NCBI GenBank assembly: GCA_050260415.1
Contig: JBLNCE010000168.1
Coordinates: forward strand, 1 to 10,343
DNA: 10,343 nt
DNA from: JBLNCE01 sp050260415
GTDB lineage: Bacteria > Bacillota > UBA4882 > JAAYXC01
Direction: 5' to 3'
This document shows, piece after piece, positions 6,808 through 10,343 of the stretch. Each line of letters starts with the position of its first letter. Positions within the stretch are counted from its first letter, which is position 1. The position numbers and the translations under genes are program-made. The notes under the pieces were generated by a model. It saw only the letters and a program-made list of their open reading frames with translations. It was not told where the DNA came from and made no database searches.

Positions 6808-6890
6808 TCTACAACCTTGGTGATTCTTTCGACCTTTGGATCGGTGAATCGATCCAAGATATCCCTGGCGCAGGTGGAGAAGTAATACAT
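6804..6890 (-). other. Short open frame between two repeats, possible gene remnant
   Basis: ATG at 6890 opens a 28-codon frame (MYYFSTCARDIL..., DRFTDPKVERITKVVD) whose composition looks protein-like, and its TAG stop lies in the end of the 43-bp hairpin repeat. There is no ribosome-binding site, and upstream it runs at once into the palindromic repeat. It may be the tail of a lost gene. I do not recognise a family. A perfect 8-bp inverted repeat, TTGGATCG (6836-6843) and CGATCCAA (6850-6857), lies within it. Confidence 0.25.
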
Positions 6891-6911
6891 CACCGCCGTG
6901 GGTGAATGCCT

Positions 6912-6972
6912 TGCCACTCACCCCCCGGCCCCCTAAGCCTAGAGAGGGGGTGCCCGCAGGGCGGGGGTTGCT
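6912..6972. repeat. GC-rich palindromic repeat element, copy 2
   Basis: It shares GCCACTCACCCCC, CTAAGCCTAGAGAGGGGGTG and the following GCC-GCA-GGC-GGGGG region with the copy at 5765-5832, in the same orientation. The right end is diverged, with GGGGGTTGC in place of GGGGGCGAGTGGCC. The spacing to the polysaccharide deacetylase gene is about 150 bases. Confidence 0.7.
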
Positions 6973-7125
6973 TGTCCATGCAAGGTTAGTTCGATGTCGA
7001 TGGCGAAAACTCCTTGATTGGTGGAACGTGGCCTCCCCGGTACAAATCCTTGAGGCCGTGGCGGTTTCGTGCCGCAGCCTGAAGCCGATAGGCGTTTGTA
7101 CAATGAACACAGGAGGGAATGAATC

Positions 7126-7962
7126 ATGCCGAGTATTTTTCTGCGATTCCCCGGAGGCAGAGCAAAATCACTGACCTTGAGTTATGATGACGGCGTAGAG
7201 CAGGATATGCGGCTTGTCGAGATCATGAATCAGTATGGATTAAAAGGGACATTCAATTTGAACAGTGGATTGTATGCCGCCGAAGGCACGATCTATCCAA
7301 AGGGGCAAATTCACCGCAGGATGAGCGAAAAGCAGGTCACGAAAACTTTCATGAATGCGGGACAAGAGATTGCGGTCCATTCATTAACGCATCCATTTCT
7401 CGATCAACTGCCGGTTGAGATGGTTGTTAAAGAAATAATCAAGGACAGGGAGAATCTGGAAAAACAGTTCGGTACGATCGTACGCGGCATGGCATATCCT
7501 TATGGCGCGCTGAGCGACAGTGTCGTGGCGGCCCTTCCTTATTGCGGTATTGCATATTCCAGGACGGTAGTCTCAACGAATGATTTCAGGATTCCGAATG
7601 ATTGGATGCGGTTAACCGCGACCTGCCATCATGACTCGCCTGAGCTGCAAAATCTTGCCAAGAGGTTTGTGGAGGACCATGTAACCGGCACGCCTTATTT
7701 GTTCTATCTATGGGGACACAGCTATGAATTCGAAGCCAACGACAATTGGCATGTAATTGAGGAGTTTGCCAAATACATCGGGAAAAGGGATGATATTTGG
7801 TACGCAACAAATATAGAGATCTATGATTATGTAAATGCCTTTAATAAACTGGTATTTAGCGTTGATGGCAAACGTGTCAAGAATTTATCGAGCAGAAAGG
7901 TTTGGTTCAAATACTCCGAACGGATGATTGAGATCGAACCAGGGGCAATGATTCAAGTTTAA
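7126..7962 (+). CDS. Polysaccharide deacetylase (NodB/CE4) family protein, cytosolic
   Basis: The 278-residue protein has the NodB-homology motifs in order: TLSYDDG with D21 and D22 (motif 1: catalytic base and metal aspartate), HSLTHP with H85 and H89 (metal ligands, motif 2), RGMAYPYGALSD (motif 3), and a later YLWGHSYEF with the histidine expected near the C-terminal end of the barrel. These enzymes are metal-dependent N- or O-deacetylases acting on chitin, peptidoglycan or other glycans. There is no signal peptide or membrane anchor, so it may act on a small intracellular substrate. The last 60 residues (KLVFSVDGKRVKN...) look like a beta-rich tail. The ATG at 7126 follows AGGAGGG (7111-7117) at 8 bases. 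It is visibly less GC-rich than the arabinose genes and stands alone between repeats, which suggests transfer. Confidence 0.85.
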   Translation: MPSIFLRFPGGRAKSLTLSYDDGVEQDMRLVEIMNQYGLKGTFNLNSGLYAAEGTIYPKGQIHRRMSEKQVTKTFMNAGQEIAVHSLTHPFLDQLPVEMVVKEIIKDRENLEKQFGTIVRGMAYPYGALSDSVVAALPYCGIAYSRTVVSTNDFRIPNDWMRLTATCHHDSPELQNLAKRFVEDHVTGTPYLFYLWGHSYEFEANDNWHVIEEFAKYIGKRDDIWYATNIEIYDYVNAFNKLVFSVDGKRVKNLSSRKVWFKYSERMIEIEPGAMIQV

Positions 7963-8103
7963 GTTCGAAGGTCGCCCGAAGGTGCGGCCAAGCATGACAC
8001 GCCTTATCCATGGTGGGCAATGGGCTAAACAGGTAGAGGACATAATTTCTTACCTTACCAATTCTATTTCGATCGTTTTCACACTTTTCCTTTAGACCCC
8101 GCT

Positions 8104-8142
8104 AAAATCAAAACCCCAGCCGCTCTCGACCGGGGACTGGGG
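8104..8142 (-). terminator. Predicted intrinsic terminator of the toxin-antitoxin operon
   Basis: On the minus strand CCCCAG (8142-8137) pairs with CTGGGG (8119-8114), with further CCG/CGG pairing inside, and is followed by TTTTGATTTT (8113-8104). The same stem with one G-U wobble and a shorter loop recurs at 10010-10041. It lies about 160 bases after the toxin stop codon. Confidence 0.5.
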
Positions 8143-8210
8143 ACTATCGACCGGAGACTCGGGTCTTGACGCCGATTGCGAGCACGAGCACGAATGGTCT
8201 TGAAAGATTC

Positions 8211-8253
8211 TCATCCTTCGTTGACCCGGCAGAACACCGGGATGGCGGGCTAG
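8211..8253. repeat. 43-bp hairpin repeat element, copy 2
   Basis: It matches 6765-6807 in 39 of 43 positions. The stem here is CCCGG with CCGGG around CAGAACA. It sits inside the composite repeat, in the part absent from the other composite copy, so it may have inserted there. Confidence 0.75.
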
Positions 8254-8300
8254 ATTGGCAATTGACTTATGGCTTTAACTCAAAACTCATAACTCACAAC

Positions 8301-8546
8301 TCATAACTTGTCAAGGTATTCTCTGAACTCCTCGTAACTCCTGAAACCCAATTCCCGAACGTACTTGCGCAATGTGACGTCGGGAATGTCCCTGCCCCTG
8401 GCGTGCTCATGGACGCTGATCGGGCTGATCGGAGCGTGCGTCAGCGGGCTGATTCCTTTCCAGATCGTCCCGTGCTTGCCTTGTCGCGACTCCAGGCCCA
8501 AGGCGGTGCAGACCTTTTCCAGCTCGCGGAAACTGCAGGTCGGCAC
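8301..8546 (-). CDS. HicA-like toxin of a type II toxin-antitoxin system
   Basis: The 81-residue protein resembles HicA mRNA interferases (double-stranded-RNA-binding-like fold). Seen are an N-terminal helix FRELEKVCTALGLE, the region QGKHGTIWKG with H25 in the place of the catalytic histidine, a strand ISVHEHARGRDIP, and a C-terminal TLRKYVRELGF followed by EEFREYLDKL. HicA toxins cut mRNAs and are held inactive by a HicB antitoxin. The GTG at 8546 is preferred because GGAGG (8558-8554) lies seven bases upstream; a TTG at 8552 would overlap the antitoxin stop but lies one base from that site. The gap to the antitoxin stop is then two bases, so translation is probably coupled. The TGA stop and the codon before it lie in the AACTCA repeat. 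Confidence 0.75.
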   Translation of the reverse strand: MPTCSFRELEKVCTALGLESRQGKHGTIWKGISPLTHAPISPISVHEHARGRDIPDVTLRKYVRELGFRSYEEFREYLDKL

Positions 8547-8548
8547 GA

Positions 8549-9004
8549 TCAATCCTCCAGGCTGAAGCCCAGGATCTCGGCCATCTGCCGCCGATCCACG
8601 GCCATTTTCAACCTCAGGTACTGCGCCAGGTATTGGCGGAACCTTTCAAAGCCCAGGTACTTGTCGGCATTCGTAAAAAACTCGTCCACCAGCGATTCCA
8701 TGTTGTCCAGCGCCATCTCCATGGCTGCGCGCGGAGTATCGCCGACACCATCCGCGTTGAAACCATCGATCGAGGCCACGTACTGCTTGGTCTCGGGATC
8801 AAAAGCGACGGACGAGGCGAATTCCGCTCCGGCCACCAAATGGGCCAGGATTTCCGTGGGGATCAGCGCGGCCGTTTCCTCCGGTTTATGGAGTTTGCCA
8901 ACGAAAAATGTCCGCTTCTTGTGAATGACCTGGTCCAGAAAGGAGGCAAGGTTGCTGCGCATCTCCCGCGAACCGATAATCGGCCCGCCCAGAACCGTTT
9001 GCAC
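8549..9004 (-). CDS. Antitoxin with Phd/YefM-like and HicB-like segments
   Basis: The 151-residue protein starts with a Phd/YefM-like segment (about residues 8-55: IIGSREMRSNLASFLDQV, RTFFVGKLHKPEE, TAALIPTEIL), the usual DNA-binding antitoxin domain of RelE- or Doc-type systems. It continues with a HicB-like partial RNase-H-fold segment (about 62-108: FASSVAFDPETKQYVASIDG, DGVGDTPRAAMEMALDNMESL). The last 40 residues are helical (YLGFERFRQYLAQYLRLKM). The GTG at 9004 is chosen because GGAGG (9017-9013) stands eight bases upstream and because the promoter at 9093-9121 excludes the longer frame that would start at 9208. It precedes the HicA-like toxin by two bases. It would neutralise that toxin and repress the shared promoter. 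The segment assignments are from motif memory only. Confidence 0.7.
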   Translation of the reverse strand: MQTVLGGPIIGSREMRSNLASFLDQVIHKKRTFFVGKLHKPEETAALIPTEILAHLVAGAEFASSVAFDPETKQYVASIDGFNADGVGDTPRAAMEMALDNMESLVDEFFTNADKYLGFERFRQYLAQYLRLKMAVDRRQMAEILGFSLED

Positions 9005-9092
9005 CGTTTTCCCCTCCCTGCTCCGGAGAGAACGCCCTCCCGCCCCGGGCTTCCTATCTCTGGGATTCCCCTTCTTCACTTGCTTCATCTCC

Positions 9093-9121
9093 AGCATAGG
9101 GTATTGCGTACGCAATGTCAA
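9093..9121 (-). promoter_or_regulatory. Predicted promoter of the toxin-antitoxin operon
   Basis: On the minus strand a perfect -35 box TTGACA (9121-9116) is followed after exactly 17 bp by TATGCT (9098-9093), matching 4 of 6 -10 positions. Transcription would start near 9086, leaving a leader of about 80 bases to the GTG at 9004. This makes starts at or above 9097 impossible for that transcript. Confidence 0.65.
9103..9116. promoter_or_regulatory. Predicted autoregulatory operator in the promoter spacer
   Basis: ATTGCGTACGCAAT is a perfect 14-bp palindrome lying between the -35 and -10 boxes. A smaller perfect palindrome GTGTACAC (9124-9131) lies just upstream of the -35 box; the two centres are 18 bp apart and both have a GTAC core. 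This is the expected place for antitoxin binding. Confidence 0.6.
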
Positions 9122-9257
9122 CGGTGTACACAAATAGTCTATGCCGGATTCCCGCAAAAAAACCCCATCCCAATGCCCGGAAGGCACCGTTTGAGGCGCT
9201 CTTTTCATATGCTGTCATAAAACATCAGGGCTTCATGACGCGGCCGTAGGCGGATTG

Positions 9258-9755
9258 CTACTGCTCGACTGTGATCCCGATTTCCTTGAACCTTTGTAGA
9301 AGCACATCCAGGCCGAGCGCGTGAGGATCCACGGTGAAAGTCTTGTTGTCGATCTTGATGGTCAACGCGTTTGGTGTGAGTCGCACCTTCTTTATCTCCG
9401 CCAAGCCGAGATCGTAGCGGCGGCCAAAGACCGTGGTATAACTCAAGCGGTCTTTCTGCACATGGATGCGCCAGTTCACTTGGGCGGCCGCTATGCTCAA
9501 TCCCAACAGGATGAAGCCGAGGAAGACGATTCCCACCCAAACCGTGACTGTATCATTGGGAAACAGGATCATCAAAACGAGAAAGCCCAAGAAAACCGCG
9601 GCGCAGATCGCGCCGACCCACAAATATGTTTCGGGCAGCCTGATGACGAAATCGTCACCGGAACGGTGATTGAGAGCCCTTTCATTCTCCTTTTTCACCA
9701 TAAAAAAGACGAAACCAACGGCCAACGGTATCAGTATGTATGGCACGTATGGCAC
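9258..9755 (-). CDS. Membrane protein with DUF6560-like layout, unknown function
   Basis: The 165-residue protein has three hydrophobic helices: about residues 5-20 (YILIPLAVGFVFFMV), 46-65 (VGAICAAVFLGFLVLMILF) and 73-92 (VWVGIVFLGFILLGLSIAA). A cytosolic beta-rich domain follows (INWRIHVQKDRLSYTTVFGRRYDL onwards) that looks like a bacterial PH-type domain. The segment between helices one and two (SGDDFVIRLPETYLWVG) and the FPND motif recall proteins I know as DUF6560 in Firmicutes. The function is unknown. The start is GTG at 9755 or GTG at 9746: the sequence GTGCCATAC is repeated in tandem there and the nearest purine-rich sites (GAGG, GAGAGGG) fit neither perfectly. It is the only gene between the antitoxin promoter and the ComM remnant. 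Confidence 0.65.
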   Translation of the reverse strand: MPYVPYILIPLAVGFVFFMVKKENERALNHRSGDDFVIRLPETYLWVGAICAAVFLGFLVLMILFPNDTVTVWVGIVFLGFILLGLSIAAAQVNWRIHVQKDRLSYTTVFGRRYDLGLAEIKKVRLTPNALTIKIDNKTFTVDPHALGLDVLLQRFKEIGITVEQ

Positions 9756-9783
9756 ATCCTCACGCCCTCTCGTATTTTTGTTT

Positions 9784-9980
9784 ACTCGTCGTGTGATGCG
9801 GCGCGCGAAAAGGCCGCCGCTTGAGCAAGGCCGCGCCGGGCCTGAGCAGGCCGGCGATGCTGCAAATCTTGGTCACTTCCAGGGCCTCGTCCAGGGACAG
9901 CTCGGGAGGATGCTTGGCAGCCTGCGGGCGAGCATGGTCTTGCCCGAGCCCGGCGGGCCGATAGCAATTATGCTTCTACC
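9784..9980 (-). pseudogene. Fragment of a ComM/YifB Mg-chelatase-like AAA+ ATPase, frameshifted
   Basis: Read across two minus-strand frames the sequence gives IGPPGSGKTMLARRLPSILP, a Walker A motif, then ELSLDEALEVTKICSIAGLL and LKRRPFRAPHHTTS. These are contiguous hallmarks of the ChlI-type domain of ComM/YifB proteins (normally about 500 residues, DNA-branch-migration helicase in natural transformation). A single base is missing near 9902-9908 (CTCCCGAG, most simply loss of one C), which moves the frame between the two parts. The fragment ends directly after HHTTS, just before the membrane protein gene, and begins next to the composite repeat at 9982. About 65 codons remain, so it is a dead piece. 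Confidence 0.8.
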
Positions 9981-9981
9981 A

Positions 9982-10104
9982 TTTTCACACTTTTCCTTTA
10001 TACCCCGCTAAAATCAAAACCCCAGCCGCTCCCGACTGGAGCCAGGGATCTACAATCCAGCCACTTGGCTTTGATTCAACACTCAAAACTCATAACTCAT
10101 AACT
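9982..10104. repeat. Composite 3'-end repeat, copy 2
   Basis: Its left 55 bp (9982-10036) match 8076-8130 with two differences, and its right end (10081-10104, ACTCAAAACTCATAACTCAT...) matches the AACTCA array of copy 1. It lacks the hairpin element and hexamer run of copy 1. On the minus strand it encodes the last codons and the TGA of the right-edge gene. Confidence 0.8.
10010..10041 (-). terminator. Predicted intrinsic terminator of the right-edge gene
   Basis: On the minus strand CTCCAG (10041-10036) pairs with CTGGGG (10025-10020), one G-U wobble included, followed by TTTTGATTTT (10019-10010). It is the same signal as at 8104-8142, about 40 bases after the stop codon. Confidence 0.5.
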
Positions 10105-10343
10105 GCTCTTTGAACCATCCTCATCCCATCAAAAAAAGCGTGCTCGACCAGGAGCGCCGTCTCCAGGTAATGCGCTGTGCTTAGGGTTTCGCTGTACTCA
10201 AAGAGCTTCGCCCGGCCATCCACCGGCAGCATCGCCTCGATCTCGCCGTACAGGCGGGAGGCCCTCTCCTGCTCCAGGCCGTACTCCGCCGATTCCCGGT
10301 AAGGATCGATCCGGTCCAGGCGGCGGCTGATGAATTCCCGCAA
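10083..10343 (-). CDS. Hypothetical protein, partial (DUF6809-like)
   Basis: The visible 86 codons run to the window edge; the frame opens there with a TTG, so the true start is probably outside. The sequence is helical and charged (REFISRRLDRIDPYRESAEY, EQERASRLYGEIEAML, KLFEYSETLSTAHYLETALL, EHAFFDGMRMVQRAV). Its layout, a proline- and tyrosine-containing start, two amphipathic helices and a closing F-GMRM-Q segment, recalls DUF6809 proteins of Firmicutes, which have no known function. The last residues (VMSYEF) and the stop are encoded by the AACTCA repeat, so the natural C-terminus may have been a little different. Confidence 0.5.
   Translation of the reverse strand: MREFISRRLDRIDPYRESAEYGLEQERASRLYGEIEAMLPVDGRAKLFEYSETLSTAHYLETALLVEHAFFDGMRMVQRAVMSYEF

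Larger units (their letters stand above)
7963..8300. other. Intergenic between convergent genes, mostly repeat-derived
   Basis: The deacetylase gene and the toxin gene converge here. The first 110 bases hold nothing I recognise. The remainder (from 8076) is the composite 3'-end repeat with an embedded hairpin element and a minus-strand terminator, listed separately. Confidence 0.6.
8076..8309. repeat. Composite 3'-end repeat, copy 1
   Basis: Its left 55 bp (8076-8130) match 9982-10036 in 53 of 55 positions. Its right end (8277-8309) is built from AACTCA-type units (AACTCAAAACTCATAACTCA...) also found at 10081-10104. Between these lie a GAGCAC run and a 43-bp hairpin element that copy 2 lacks. 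On the minus strand the right end overlaps the last codons of the HicA-like gene and supplies its TGA stop. Confidence 0.8.

Noticed and set aside
6836..6857. Perfect 8-bp inverted repeat TTGGATCG/CGATCCAA as an operator
   Set aside because: No promoter or gene start is near it, and it could arise by chance within the short frame.
7096..7103. TTGTACAA palindrome upstream of the polysaccharide deacetylase as an AraR site
   Set aside because: It is only 8 bp and lacks the central bases of the 12-bp box; no arabinose link is otherwise visible.
8179..8310. Short repeated units (GAGCAC, AACTCAT) as a CRISPR array
   Set aside because: Units are 6-9 bases, contiguous and degenerate, with no spacers of constant length and no cas genes.
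9005..9208. Longer antitoxin reading frame starting at 9208
   Set aside because: It crosses the strong predicted promoter and has no ribosome-binding site; the GTG at 9004 has both a site and a sensible domain start.
1..10343. tRNA, rRNA or a known riboswitch
   Set aside because: No cloverleaf, ribosomal RNA stretch or recognised riboswitch core was seen on either strand by eye.

Overview
The window looks like a chromosomal piece of a GC-rich bacterium. The best guess, by inference only, is a GC-rich Bacillota or a relative. The reasons are an AraR-type regulator (GntR helix-turn-helix fused to a LacI-type sensor) with TTGTACGTACAA-like operators, proteins resembling families I associate with Firmicutes (DUF6560-like, DUF6809-like), strong Shine-Dalgarno sites and frequent GTG starts. 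A conserved catabolic block is followed by a patchwork of accessory genes, gene fragments and short dispersed repeats.

Layout. Positions 1-1076 hold a nested inverted repeat with a terminator-like hairpin, an AT-rich four-helix membrane protein gene (minus strand) and, just upstream of it, the C-terminal remnant of an RHS-repeat protein. Positions 1077-5680 are the L-arabinose block on the plus strand: a promoter and operator, araR, a second perfect operator, an isomerase of the L-fucose/L-arabinose isomerase superfamily, and ribulokinase araB. AraR would repress both its own gene and the isomerase-kinase unit; the isomerase would make L-ribulose and AraB would phosphorylate it. No ribulose-5-phosphate 4-epimerase (araD) or sugar transporter is present in the window.

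Positions 5681-7125 carry a YbaK/EbsC-type aminoacyl-tRNA deacylase gene, followed by about 745 bp without an intact gene. That stretch contains two copies (plus a fragment) of a GC-rich palindromic element, the C-terminal remnant of an IS256-type transposase, a hexamer repeat and a 43-bp hairpin element. Positions 7126-7962 encode a NodB-type polysaccharide deacetylase without a signal peptide, with lower GC and different codon use from the ara genes.

From 7963 to the end all genes are on the minus strand. There is a toxin-antitoxin pair made of a HicA-like toxin and an antitoxin that appears to join a Phd/YefM-like segment to a HicB-like segment, driven by a TTGACA-17-TATGCT promoter with a 14-bp palindrome in its spacer. 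Next come a membrane protein with a DUF6560-like layout, a frameshifted fragment of a ComM/YifB Mg-chelatase-like ATPase, and a partial gene running off the right edge. Two copies of a composite 3'-end repeat (8076-8309 and 9982-10104) lie at the ends of the toxin gene and the right-edge gene. In both cases the repeat supplies the stop codon and a terminator-like hairpin, which is the most unusual structural feature of the window.
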